Of a DNA stretch of 64,000 nucleotides, positions 8,934 to 20,447 are shown piece by piece (the first letter of the stretch is position 1; every line of letters begins with the position of its first letter). This DNA comes from Ciceribacter sp. L1K22 (GTDB lineage Bacteria > Pseudomonadota > Alphaproteobacteria > Rhizobiales > Rhizobiaceae): assembly GCF_017599385.1 (NCBI RefSeq), contig NZ_JAGFPK010000002.1, positions 868,001 to 932,000 of the forward strand, given 5' to 3'. The notes beneath the pieces are model-generated. The model was not told where the DNA came from. It ran no database searches and saw nothing but the letters and a program-made list of their open reading frames with translations. A program made the translations under genes and the position numbers.

Positions 8934-10490
8934 TTACTCCGCCGCTTCAATGAGGGGGGTTGGGGCAAAATCTTCCGCAAAATGCGTCATCGCGCTCATC
9001 ACCGGATAGGGTGTAAAGCCGCCCAACGCGCAAAGCGATCCAAACTTCATCGTATTGCAGAGATCGGCAAGCAGCGCCCTGTTTCGCTCCGGCTCGATAC
9101 CCGCTGCGATCCGGTCGACGGTCTCGACGCCACGCGTCGAGCCGATACGACAGGGCGTGCACTTGCCACAACTTTCGACGGCGCAGAACTCCATGGCAAA
9201 ACGCGCCTGTTTCAGCATATCCGCGGTGTCGTCGAAAACAACGATACCTGCATGTCCAATCAGGCCGTCCTTCGCGGCAAAGGCCTCGTAGTCGAACACG
9301 GTGTCGAAGAGGGAGGGCGGAAAATAGGCTCCGAGTGGCCCACCCACCTGAACGGCCTTAACCGCGCGGCCGGACAGCGTCCCGCCGCCAATGTCGTAGA
9401 TCAGTTCGCGGAGGGTCAAACCGAAGGCCGTCTCGTAAAGTCCCCCATGCTTGATATTGCCCGCAAGTTGGATCGGTATCGTGCCGTGCGACCGGCCAAC
9501 GCCGTAATCACGATAGAACTGCGCGCCACGGTCCATGATGACAGGCACGGACGCAAGCGAGATGACGTTGTTGACCACGGTCGGGCGACCGAAGAGGCCC
9601 TGAAGCGCGGGCAGCGGCGGTTTGGCCCGGACTATCCCACGCTTGCCCTCAAGGCTGTTCAGCAGCGAGGTTTCCTCACCACACACATACGCACCGGCAC
9701 CCATGCGAACTTCGATATCGAAGGAGTAGGTCGAACCGAGGACCGATGGCCCGAGGATATGCTCGCGGCGGGCGATATCGATTGCAGTCTGCATGGTTCG
9801 TATGGCGTGCGGATATTCCGAACGGGTGTAGATGTAGCCTTTGGTCGCCCCGGTCGCGATGCCGGCGATCGCCATTCCCTCGATCAGAACGAAGGGATCG
9901 CCTTCCATGATCATCCGGTCGGAGAACGTACCACTGTCACCCTCGTCCGCATTGCAGACGATGTATTTCTGAGGCCCAGCGGCATCGGCGACCGTCTTCC
10001 ACTTGATGCCGGTTGGAAAGCCAGCACCACCGCGTCCGCGCAGACCACTATCGGTCACTTGCTTGACGATATCGGCAGGCGTCATCGCCACAGCCTTCTC
10101 CAAGCCCTTGAGGCCCTGATAATGGCGATAGTCCGAAAGCGAGAGCGGATCTGTCACTCCACAACGGGAGAAGGTCAAACGGGTCTGTCGCGCCAGGAAA
10201 GGAATATCCTTAGTCTGGCCGCAGGACAGTACATGCTCGGCACCATCGAGGAACCCCGCTTCGAAAAGACCGGCCACGTCGGACACTTTGACAGGACCAT
10301 AGGCAAGCCGCTGATGATCGGTTCTAACTTCCACCAACGGCTCAAGCCATAACATGCCACGCGAACCGTTGCGCACGATGGTGACGTCGAGACCGCGAGC
10401 CACTGCCTCTTGCTCGATCGCTTTCGCGACCTTGTCGGCGCCGACGGCGATTGCTGCAGCATCACCCGGAACAAAAACGACCACGCTCAT
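8934..10490 (-). CDS. fdsB: Formate dehydrogenase beta subunit (NADH-binding, FMN)
   Basis: Diaphorase subunit of 518 aa that passes electrons from FdsA to NAD+ via FMN. A thioredoxin-like N-terminal domain (about 1-120) is fused to a NuoF-like core with GLRGRGGAGFPTG and CNADEGDSGTFSDR (NADH/FMN binding). ESCGKCTPCRIG forms the [4Fe-4S] site. Its ATG overlaps the fdsG stop as ATGA, and only 4 nt separate it from fdsA, so translation is coupled along the operon. Confidence 0.95.
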   Translation of the reverse strand: MSVVVFVPGDAAAIAVGADKVAKAIEQEAVARGLDVTIVRNGSRGMLWLEPLVEVRTDHQRLAYGPVKVSDVAGLFEAGFLDGAEHVLSCGQTKDIPFLARQTRLTFSRCGVTDPLSLSDYRHYQGLKGLEKAVAMTPADIVKQVTDSGLRGRGGAGFPTGIKWKTVADAAGPQKYIVCNADEGDSGTFSDRMIMEGDPFVLIEGMAIAGIATGATKGYIYTRSEYPHAIRTMQTAIDIARREHILGPSVLGSTYSFDIEVRMGAGAYVCGEETSLLNSLEGKRGIVRAKPPLPALQGLFGRPTVVNNVISLASVPVIMDRGAQFYRDYGVGRSHGTIPIQLAGNIKHGGLYETAFGLTLRELIYDIGGGTLSGRAVKAVQVGGPLGAYFPPSLFDTVFDYEAFAAKDGLIGHAGIVVFDDTADMLKQARFAMEFCAVESCGKCTPCRIGSTRGVETVDRIAAGIEPERNRALLADLCNTMKFGSLCALGGFTPYPVMSAMTHFAEDFAPTPLIEAAE

Positions 10491-10966
10491 CGGCGTACCT
10501 CGCCGGCTATGTCGGTAAGACAGTCTTCGTCAAGCCGCGCGATCGGCTGACCGTCGAGCATGCAGGCCGGCGCCATGGCGCACAAGCCGAGACAGTAGAC
10601 TGGTTCTACCGTCAAGGCATTGTCGGGGGTTGTTCCATGCCAGTCGACACCAAGTCTAGCCAGAAGTGTTGCGGCAAGTTGTTCGCCACCCATCGCCTGA
10701 CACGCCTCGGCCCGACAGAGCTTGAGCACATGTCTACCGGTCGGCTGAGCGCGAAAGTCGTGATAGAAAGTGATCACACCGTGCACTTCGGCTCGCGAAA
10801 GGTTCAACTCGTCCGCAATAATAGGCTTCGCTTCTTCGGGAATATACCCAAATGCGTCTTGAATGGCATGAAGGATTGGCAGAAGCGGGCCTTCGAGGTG
10901 GCGAAGATCATCGATGATCGCACGTATCTGCGAGGAAAGACTTCCCGCCGTCGTCCTGATATTCAT
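10487..10966 (-). CDS. fdsG: Formate dehydrogenase gamma subunit ([2Fe-2S], NuoE-like)
   Basis: First gene of the fds operon, 159 aa. Thioredoxin-like [2Fe-2S] protein homologous to NuoE, with cluster ligands C84, C89, C125 and C129 (CRAEAC and CLGLC). I chose the ATG at 10966 because GGGAGG lies 7 nt upstream; an in-frame ATG at 10996 has no such site. Its promoter region carries the LysR-type operator at 11054-11074 and a plausible sigma-70 promoter on the minus strand (TTGTCT, 17 bp, CATTAT). Confidence 0.94.
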   Translation of the reverse strand: MNIRTTAGSLSSQIRAIIDDLRHLEGPLLPILHAIQDAFGYIPEEAKPIIADELNLSRAEVHGVITFYHDFRAQPTGRHVLKLCRAEACQAMGGEQLAATLLARLGVDWHGTTPDNALTVEPVYCLGLCAMAPACMLDGQPIARLDEDCLTDIAGEVRR

Positions 10967-11053
10967 GTCCAGCCCTCCCAAACCGACATGCGACAAGCAT
11001 GGATTTAAGAAGACATCGCCGGAGGTCGCTGGTCAATAATGCTGTATCGTCAA

Positions 11054-11074
11054 TTGATAGACAAAATCTATCAA
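11054..11074. promoter_or_regulatory. LysR-type operator upstream of fdsG
   Basis: Perfect inverted repeat with arms TTGATAGA and TCTATCAA around a 5-bp CAAAA centre. Its core is ATAG-N7-CTAT, a classic LysR-family motif with T-N11-A geometry. It lies about 90 bp upstream of the fdsG start and overlaps the stop codon of the LysR gene (11071-11073). Probable binding site of the LysR protein encoded at 11071-11964. Confidence 0.75.
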
Positions 11075-11964
11075 AAGACTTCCCGCTCCGCCACTCTGCG
11101 CGCCTCATGCAACAACGCGGAAACGAGGGGGGTATAAGGTTCCCGATGCGTCGCGACGACACCAACCGTATGTTCAGCGTCGGGTTCGACAATCGGAATC
11201 ATCTGTATTTGGGATGGAAAACCAAAAGCTTCCGCTACATTTCGTGGCATTATCGATGCCCATCGCCCCGTCCTTATGTGCGAGAACAGAACGATCATGG
11301 AGTTCGATTCGAGTGTGGGCTTGGGTATCACCCCGGCTTCCGCCATATGCTGGTTGATAATGCGACGGTTCTGCATATCGGCGGTCAATAGACAAAGCCG
11401 AAGGTCGGACACCTCCCGCCATGTCACCGATTGTCGATCAGCCAATGGTGCGCCGGCGGCGGTTATGAGGTGATAACGTTCAGAGTAAAGGGGTACCGAC
11501 GTCACGCGGCCGAGGGGTTCATTGTCTAGGTAGGTGATACCGGCATCTATCTCGAGATTTTCCAGAAGACTCAGCACCTGAAGTGACGTGCGCGAAATGA
11601 CTGAAAAAGTCACCTCGGGATGCTTATCCTGAAAGGGCTCCGTCAGTCGTGGCACCATGGCAAGCGCGGTGGGAATAACCGCGAGACGAATATGCCCGGC
11701 GAGACCGGTTCGCGCCGCCCGCATCTCCTCCCGCATCGTACGGGCGTCGCCGACAATTCGTCGCGCCCATTCCAGCACACGCTGACCTTCGGGCGTAAGT
11801 CCCTGGAACCGCGACCCGCGTTGCACCAGAATCACGCCTAGCTGGTCTTCGAGTTGGCGGATCGCGGCCGACAGCGTGGGCTGCGTGATCCCGCAGTCCT
11901 CGGCCGCACGCCCGAAATGCTTCTCCCTGGCAAGGGCAATGAAAAACTCAAGCTTGTCGATCAT
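11071..11964 (-). CDS. LysR-family regulator of the formate dehydrogenase operon (FdsR-like)
   Basis: Transcription regulator of 297 aa. The N-terminal winged helix-turn-helix (about 1-65, LEFFIALAREKHFGRAAEDC and TQPTLSAAIRQLEDQLG) is followed by a periplasmic-binding-like effector domain. It lies immediately upstream of fdsG on the same strand, the usual place of fds regulators such as FdsR of Cupriavidus, and a matching palindrome covers its stop codon. The effector (formate or other) cannot be read from sequence. It follows the ArsR gene by 77 bp and could share its transcript. Confidence 0.85.
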   Translation of the reverse strand: MIDKLEFFIALAREKHFGRAAEDCGITQPTLSAAIRQLEDQLGVILVQRGSRFQGLTPEGQRVLEWARRIVGDARTMREEMRAARTGLAGHIRLAVIPTALAMVPRLTEPFQDKHPEVTFSVISRTSLQVLSLLENLEIDAGITYLDNEPLGRVTSVPLYSERYHLITAAGAPLADRQSVTWREVSDLRLCLLTADMQNRRIINQHMAEAGVIPKPTLESNSMIVLFSHIRTGRWASIMPRNVAEAFGFPSQIQMIPIVEPDAEHTVGVVATHREPYTPLVSALLHEARRVAEREVF

Positions 11965-12041
11965 CCGCCTGCCCCGTTACTAAACGAATCGGTCGCAAGC
12001 GCACTCGGCAGACCTTCTCCAATCGAGGGGCAGGCTGGACG

Positions 12042-12395
12042 TCATTGGCCGTCATCACCCGCATCGGGGGCACAGTAAATCCGGTAAAGGACGGAAACTA
12101 CCTCCGTCACATTGGGATTTGCGATGGAATAGTATATCGAGCGGCCATCTCGTCGCGTCTTGACGAGTTGCTCAAGGCGAAGACGGGCAAGCTGCTGCGA
12201 AACGACAGCCTGCTGCAAGCCGAGAATCGATTCAATCTCGCTTACGGTCTTCTCTCCCTGACTGAGGATGCAGAGAATGAGGAGTCGTGTCTCGTGTGAT
12301 AGCGCTTTCAGCAATTCGCTGGCGACACGCGCTTTTGACATGAAGCCGTCTATCTGTTCAGGCATCTGCGCCAAGTCGGGCTTTGCTGGGCTCAT
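12042..12395 (-). CDS. ArsR-family repressor with BigR/SqrR-like cysteine pair
   Basis: Small winged-helix repressor of 117 aa. The recognition region QQAVVSQQLARLRLEQLV is typical of the ArsR family. It lacks the ELCVCD metal site of arsenic sensors. The only two cysteines are C42 (LLILCILSQGEKT) and C108 (LYRIYC). These match the positions that form the persulfide/tetrasulfide switch in BigR (C42/C108) and SqrR (C41/C107). I therefore infer a reactive-sulfur or redox sensor. No sulfide:quinone oxidoreductase or persulfide dioxygenase gene is adjacent, so its targets may be itself and the downstream LysR/fds genes. A palindrome lies just upstream. Confidence 0.82.
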   Translation of the reverse strand: MSPAKPDLAQMPEQIDGFMSKARVASELLKALSHETRLLILCILSQGEKTVSEIESILGLQQAVVSQQLARLRLEQLVKTRRDGRSIYYSIANPNVTEVVSVLYRIYCAPDAGDDGQ

Positions 12396-12411
12396 GAGAT
12401 ATCCGCGCTAT

Positions 12412-12431
12412 ACATAACCATTTCCCTATGT
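12412..12431. promoter_or_regulatory. Candidate ArsR operator (ACATA-N10-TATGT)
   Basis: Interrupted palindrome with 5-bp perfect arms, 16 bp upstream of the ArsR start in an A/T-rich promoter region. Its position suits autorepression. Short arms keep confidence low. Confidence 0.4.
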
Positions 12432-12514
12432 TTACCGGATTTCTGCACTATTGTCCAATACCGCCAGTACCGGCAAGTCGATCCCGAGACAAGACGATTG
12501 ACGAGAAGTGATCG

Positions 12515-13534
<1,020 letters not shown>

Positions 13535-13538
13535 CTAC

Positions 13539-13551
13539 CTTGGAAACCAAG
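13539..13551. promoter_or_regulatory. Inverted repeat in the ldh / LysR divergent promoter region
   Basis: CTTGG-AAA-CCAAG, perfect 5-bp arms, in the 167-bp region between ldh (minus) and the LysR gene (plus). Possible LysR operator, but the spacing is not the standard T-N11-A. Confidence 0.3.
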
Positions 13552-13614
13552 TGGCGGTTAGTGGAGTGCTCTGTTTTAATAACGCACAAGAGACTTCGGG
13601 CGAGGCAATCTGAA

Positions 13615-14547
13615 ATGACAACGAGGAGACTTCCGGCACTTTCCGCCATGAAAGTGTTCGAGGTGGTGGGGCAGACCAGAAGCTTCACCAAGGCTGCGGA
13701 GCGTTTGAACCTGACACAGAGCGCCGTCAGCCGTCAGGTACGCAACCTGGAGGATCAACTCGGCGAGGCCTTGCTGATAAGGCGACATCATCACCTCGAA
13801 CTAACACCTTCGGGTCTGGAGTTGCTTGCCGCGCTGCAGCAAGCTTTCCACGATGTCGAAAGGACGGTTCGAAACATCACCGAGAAAAGGAATCGCAACA
13901 GACTTCGCATCAACGTTCCCCCCACATTTGCAAAGCGATGGTTAATGCCGAGGCTCGGCAAACTGCGCGCCTTCTTGCCGGACCTAGAAATCAGCATAAC
14001 GACCGACCTGCAGGACAGCCTAACTGACCGCAGCGTCCTCGACTGCGCCATCCGCTTCGGCGACGGGGAATGGCCGACCCTCAATTCAGAACTTCTGATA
14101 ACCGAGCGACACATTGCGGTCTGCGCTCCCTCTCTACTTACCGATCTCTCCGCGGAGACATTGCCAGACTTTTCGAGGCTCACGTTCCTTCATGTTCTGG
14201 CGGCAACGGATCAGCGTTACCTAACGTGGCAGCGCTGGCTGGACGCCGCGGGTATGGCAAACACGGACACCGGAGGCGGCTTCGAGTTTGACCTGCTCGA
14301 CATGGCAATTGAGGCTGCCTGCAATGGGCTGGGGGTCACCGTCGCTGACCGCCACATGGTAGCACCTCTGATGAATGAGGGTCGACTGGTACGCGTGATG
14401 GATGTCGAGATTGAAGGGCACGAGTCCTATTGGCTCGTAACTCGCGCGGGTCAACGGGATCCGCAAAATGTCGCCGCTTTCCGGAGATGGCTTGCTTCGG
14501 AGATAAAAAGCGAACCAACGGCGGTCGAACCCTTGGCCGCACCCTGA
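13615..14547 (+). CDS. LysR-family transcriptional regulator (GcvA-like)
   Basis: DNA-binding regulator of 310 aa. The N-terminal helix-turn-helix (FTKAAERLNLTQSAVSRQVR) and the LPALSAMKVFE start resemble the GcvA subgroup. The effector domain follows (INVPPTFAKRWLMPRLGKL). I chose the ATG at 13615, which gives the conserved N-terminus MTTRRLPALSAMKVF; the open frame begins 33 codons upstream. It is divergent from ldh and points into the enolase-superfamily/GMC pair, so either or both could be targets. Confidence 0.85.
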   Translation: MTTRRLPALSAMKVFEVVGQTRSFTKAAERLNLTQSAVSRQVRNLEDQLGEALLIRRHHHLELTPSGLELLAALQQAFHDVERTVRNITEKRNRNRLRINVPPTFAKRWLMPRLGKLRAFLPDLEISITTDLQDSLTDRSVLDCAIRFGDGEWPTLNSELLITERHIAVCAPSLLTDLSAETLPDFSRLTFLHVLAATDQRYLTWQRWLDAAGMANTDTGGGFEFDLLDMAIEAACNGLGVTVADRHMVAPLMNEGRLVRVMDVEIEGHESYWLVTRAGQRDPQNVAAFRRWLASEIKSEPTAVEPLAAP

Positions 14548-14675
14548 AGCATTCGCTTTTTGAATGATCACCCTGAGAATATCTCACTTGCGCTCAAGGC
14601 AGGCCTTGTTTCCATAATCGTGGAGTCGATGCCGCGGGAGGGCGCATCGGGATCATGCAATGCCGGGAGATACCG

Positions 14676-15893
14676 ATGAAGATCGCTTCGCTTGACACGC
14701 ACGTTGTCGCCGTGCCACCGCCCTACATCGGCGGAATGTACTGGATATTCGTCGAACTGGAGACCGCTTGCGGGATCAGGGGTGTCGGCGAGATCTATTC
14801 GACCGCCTTCCATCCGACGGGACTGGTCCCGCTGATCGAAGACGTATTCACGCGTTATCTGGAGGGGCATGATCCCCACCGCATCGAGCGGTTCTGGCGA
14901 GCAGCCTATTCGAGCGGTTTTACCCAGCGGCCGGACCCAACCATGATGGGGATCGTATCCGGGCTGGAAATCGCATGCTGGGACATCATCGGCAAGTCAG
15001 CCGGGCGCCCGGTGGCGGATCTTCTGGGTGGCGTCGTTCACGAGAAGCTGCGAGCATACACTTATCTCTATCCGAAAAACTCCGCAGGGGACTACGACTA
15101 CAACGACCCGGACCTCGCCGCCGAAGAGGCCGTGCGTATGGTCGAGAAGGGTTTCACGGCACTGAAGTTCGACCCCGCAGGCCCATACACCAACTATTCG
15201 GGACACCAGCTTTCCCTCGGCGTGATGGACCGATGCGAGGAATTCTGCCGCAAAATTCGTGCGGCGATCGGAAATCACGCGGATATCCTCTTTGGCACCC
15301 ACGGACAGATGGTCCCCTCGTCTGCAATCCGGCTCGCCAAGCGGCTTGAGAAATATGACCCGCTCTGGTTCGAGGAGCCGGTTCCCCCGGGCCAGGAGGC
15401 GGCGATGGCGGAGGTCGCCCGCGCAACATCCATACCCGTGTCCACCGGCGAGCGGCTGACGACGAAGTACGAGTTTCACCGCGTTCTGCAGGAGGGCGCG
15501 GCTTCCATCCTTCAAATGAACGTCGCCCGCGTCGGCGGACTTCTGGAGGCCAAGAAGATCGCGGGCATGGCGGAGGCCTTCTACGCGCAAGTCGCGCCGC
15601 ATCTCTACAACGGCCCGATCGGGGCGGCGGCCAGCATCCAACTGTCAGCGGCGACACCCAATTTCTTGATTCATGAAGCAATAAAGGACTTCGGCGATTT
15701 TCATGGGAAGGTGCTGAAGACCAAATTGCATTTCGACGACGGTTACCTCATCCCGTCGAGGGAGCCCGGTCTAGGCGTGGAACTCGACCACGAGGTCTTA
15801 CGGCAGCATACGCCCTATAGAGGAGAACGGCTGCACCTGCAGATGGCCGTAGAGCCGGCGGACGTCAAAACCTTCATCGCGGCGAAGGGCTAA
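14676..15893 (+). CDS. Enolase-superfamily enzyme (mandelate racemase/muconate lactonizing type, probable sugar-acid dehydratase)
   Basis: Cytoplasmic Mg-dependent enzyme of 405 aa that would abstract the alpha proton of a carboxylate, as in aldonate dehydratases. The barrel shows ALKFDPAGPYTNY, GTHGQMVPSSAIRLAKRLE, PLWFEEPVPP (metal-ligand Glu), STGERLTTKYEF (second Glu) and a C-terminal histidine in QVAPHLYNGPIG, placed like the catalytic His of the MR subgroup. The ATG at 14676 (MKIASLDTHV) has GGGAGA upstream; the frame opens 7 codons earlier. The next gene, a GMC flavoenzyme, starts 12 bp after it. The substrate is not assignable. Confidence 0.85.
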   Translation: MKIASLDTHVVAVPPPYIGGMYWIFVELETACGIRGVGEIYSTAFHPTGLVPLIEDVFTRYLEGHDPHRIERFWRAAYSSGFTQRPDPTMMGIVSGLEIACWDIIGKSAGRPVADLLGGVVHEKLRAYTYLYPKNSAGDYDYNDPDLAAEEAVRMVEKGFTALKFDPAGPYTNYSGHQLSLGVMDRCEEFCRKIRAAIGNHADILFGTHGQMVPSSAIRLAKRLEKYDPLWFEEPVPPGQEAAMAEVARATSIPVSTGERLTTKYEFHRVLQEGAASILQMNVARVGGLLEAKKIAGMAEAFYAQVAPHLYNGPIGAAASIQLSAATPNFLIHEAIKDFGDFHGKVLKTKLHFDDGYLIPSREPGLGVELDHEVLRQHTPYRGERLHLQMAVEPADVKTFIAAKG

Positions 15894-15905
15894 GCGGCGG
15901 CGGAA

Positions 15906-17519
15906 ATGATCTCTGACTTCATCATAGTGGGGGCCGGCTCCGCAGGCTGTATCCTGGCAAACCGCCTTTCGGAGAACGGCAGATACAGTGTTGTCCTGCT
16001 CGAGGCTGGAGGGAGAGACAATTCTTTTTGGTTCAAAATCCCGGTCGGCTACGCCAAGAGTTATTACAATCCATCGGTCAACTGGATGTATTGGACCGAG
16101 CCGGAGCCGGAGCTGGATAATCGCCGTATCTACGTCCCGCGCGGCAAGGTACAGGGCGGTTCGGGATCAATAAACGCCATGGTTTTCGTCCGCGGTGCGG
16201 TAACGGATTTCAACGATTGGGCCGCAGCGGGAAATCCGGGTTGGGACTACGACAGTATCCTGCCGTACTTCAAGAGATTGGAGACGCATGCCGAAGGTGG
16301 TTCCGAATGGCACGGTGCAAACGGACCCATTCATGTAACGCCGATGCGCGGCAGCACGCACGCAGTTAGTGATGCCTTTCTCGCAGGCTGTAAGGAACTT
16401 GGGCTGCCGCTCAACGAAGATTTCAATGGGGCGACCATCGAGGGCGCAGGCGTTTACGACATCAACACGCGTCGAGGGCAAAGATCACACTCCAGCGCCG
16501 AATATCTTCGCCCGGCGCTGAGGCGCTCTAACCTCACCATCGAGCATCATGCACACGCCCGCAGACTGCTCGTCGACAATCAGGGAAAAGTGGAGGGCGT
16601 TGAGGTGTCGCAGAGGGGCGAAGCACGCACCTTCAAGGCCCGGCGCGAGGTTATTCTCGCCACTGGTGCAGTCGGCACCCCGCAGCTTCTGCAGCTTTCA
16701 GGCTTCGGTGATGGAGTCCTTCTGTCGCGCCACGGTATCGAGGTGCGTCGAGAACTGCCCGCCGTCGGCCGAAACCTCCAGGATCATCTCTGTGCCAGCT
16801 TCTATTACCGCGCCAACTGCCCGACCCTGAATGCAAGTTTCGCAAGTCTCTTCGGCCAAGCCACATTCGCTCTGCAATATCTGCTGACGGGACGGGGCCC
16901 CTTCGCAATGAGCGTAAATCAGGCCGGAGGTTTCTTTCGCGGTAAGGCAACAGCGGCACGGCCGAACATCCAGCTCTATTTCAATCCGCTGTCATATCGC
17001 ATCCCGAACAATCCGAAGGCGGGGCTTAAGCCAGAGCCCTATCCCGGCTTTCTCATTGCCTTCAATTCGTGCCGCCCCACAAGCCGCGGTGAGATCTACA
17101 TCACATCGCCGGATGCGACGGTGGCGCCGGCAATAAGGCCGGACTATCTTTCGACGGATCACGATATCGACGAGGTGCTGCAAGGCAGCCATCTGGTACG
17201 AAAGATCGCAGGGACCACGGCCCTGGGTGCCGTAACAGAGGAAGAGGTCTCTCCGTCACCGGCAGTCGATACCGACGAAAAACTTGTCGACTACTTCAGG
17301 GCCAACAGTGGTTCTATCTATCACCTGTGCGGAACCTGCGCGATGGGTCCTGATCCGCAAGGATTTGTCGTGGATTCAAGACTGCGTGTTCACGGCGTGC
17401 CAGGTCTTCGGATCATCGATGCCTCCATCTTCCCCAATGTCACGGCGGGCAACATAAATGCGCCGACAATGATGGTCGCCGAAAAGGGCGCTGAAATGAT
17501 CCTTCAGGATTGGCGCTGA
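15906..17519 (+). CDS. GMC-family FAD oxidoreductase (choline/alcohol dehydrogenase-like)
   Basis: Flavin-dependent alcohol dehydrogenase of 537 aa. An N-terminal FAD-binding motif GAGSAGCILANRLSE (8-22) leads, followed by the GMC signature GKVQGGSGSINAMVFVRG, ATGAVGTPQLLQLSG and VGRNLQDH. The catalytic pair should be H473 (YHLCGTCAMG) and N518 (GNINAPTMM). No signal peptide is evident. It is encoded 12 bp downstream of the enolase-superfamily gene, so the two probably act in one catabolic route on a polyol or sugar acid. It need not be a choline dehydrogenase: no betaine aldehyde dehydrogenase gene is nearby. Confidence 0.88.
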   Translation: MISDFIIVGAGSAGCILANRLSENGRYSVVLLEAGGRDNSFWFKIPVGYAKSYYNPSVNWMYWTEPEPELDNRRIYVPRGKVQGGSGSINAMVFVRGAVTDFNDWAAAGNPGWDYDSILPYFKRLETHAEGGSEWHGANGPIHVTPMRGSTHAVSDAFLAGCKELGLPLNEDFNGATIEGAGVYDINTRRGQRSHSSAEYLRPALRRSNLTIEHHAHARRLLVDNQGKVEGVEVSQRGEARTFKARREVILATGAVGTPQLLQLSGFGDGVLLSRHGIEVRRELPAVGRNLQDHLCASFYYRANCPTLNASFASLFGQATFALQYLLTGRGPFAMSVNQAGGFFRGKATAARPNIQLYFNPLSYRIPNNPKAGLKPEPYPGFLIAFNSCRPTSRGEIYITSPDATVAPAIRPDYLSTDHDIDEVLQGSHLVRKIAGTTALGAVTEEEVSPSPAVDTDEKLVDYFRANSGSIYHLCGTCAMGPDPQGFVVDSRLRVHGVPGLRIIDASIFPNVTAGNINAPTMMVAEKGAEMILQDWR

Positions 17520-17528
17520 CAAAGAAAA

Positions 17529-17549
17529 AGCCGGACCAACGGCCCGGCT
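17529..17549 (-). terminator. Rho-independent terminator of the atp operon
   Basis: Hairpin AGCCGG...CCGGCT, extended by CC/GG after one mismatch, around a 3-nt loop. On the minus strand it is followed by TTTTTCTTT. It lies 26 bp past the atpC stop. There is no T-run on the plus strand, though the stem could also help end the GMC gene transcript. Confidence 0.8.
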
Positions 17550-17574
17550 CATATTCACCAGCGACAAGCCTGTA

Positions 17575-17982
17575 TCAAGCCGGAATGATGACGCCGTTGA
17601 GGTGCGTCAGTTCCGCCAGATATTGCTCAAGGCGGGTCTTATGCTCGTGATTGTCCGCCTGGTCGATCTCGGCCCTGGCGGCCTCGATCCGCTTCATCAA
17701 CGTCTCGCGATTGATCTCGCTGAGCGGAACGGCAGATTCCGCAAGAAGGGTACAACCGGTCGGCAGGATGTCCGCAAAGCCGCCAAAAACGACATACTTT
17801 TGGACTTGGCCGGATGCAAGCTTCACCGACACAACGCCCGGCTTGATGGTCGTCATGGTTGGGGCATGATTGGCCATGACGGTCATTTCGCCTTCCGTAG
17901 CCGGAATTACGACTTCGCTCACCTTTTCGGAAAGCAGCAAGCGCTCGGGCGAAACGAGTTCAAAATTGAAATGGTCGGCCAT
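17575..17982 (-). CDS. atpC: ATP synthase F1 epsilon subunit
   Basis: Rotor-stalk epsilon subunit of 135 aa, the normal length. The N-terminal beta-sandwich domain has ELVSPERLLLS and the GEMTVMANHAPTMTTIKPG stretch, followed by a C-terminal helical hairpin region. Last gene of atpHAGDC, 62 bp after atpD. AAGGAG is present upstream of the start. The terminator lies at 17529-17549. Confidence 0.97.
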   Translation of the reverse strand: MADHFNFELVSPERLLLSEKVSEVVIPATEGEMTVMANHAPTMTTIKPGVVSVKLASGQVQKYVVFGGFADILPTGCTLLAESAVPLSEINRETLMKRIEAARAEIDQADNHEHKTRLEQYLAELTHLNGVIIPA

Positions 17983-18012
17983 GACTCTTCACTTTTTTAA
18001 AGGAGAAGGAGA

Positions 18013-18033
18013 GGCGCGCGTACAACGCGCGCC
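18013..18033 (-). other. Intercistronic stem-loop between atpD and atpC
   Basis: Perfect 9-bp GC-rich stem GGCGCGCGT / ACGCGCGCC with a 3-nt loop in the 62-bp gap between atpD and atpC. No U-run follows on the minus strand, so it is more likely an mRNA stability or processing element than a terminator. Confidence 0.6.
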
Positions 18034-18044
18034 AAGCCTGTATA

Positions 18045-20418
<2,374 letters not shown>

Positions 20419-20447
20419 CCGTTATCCGTCCCTGGCTTGAGCCTCGT

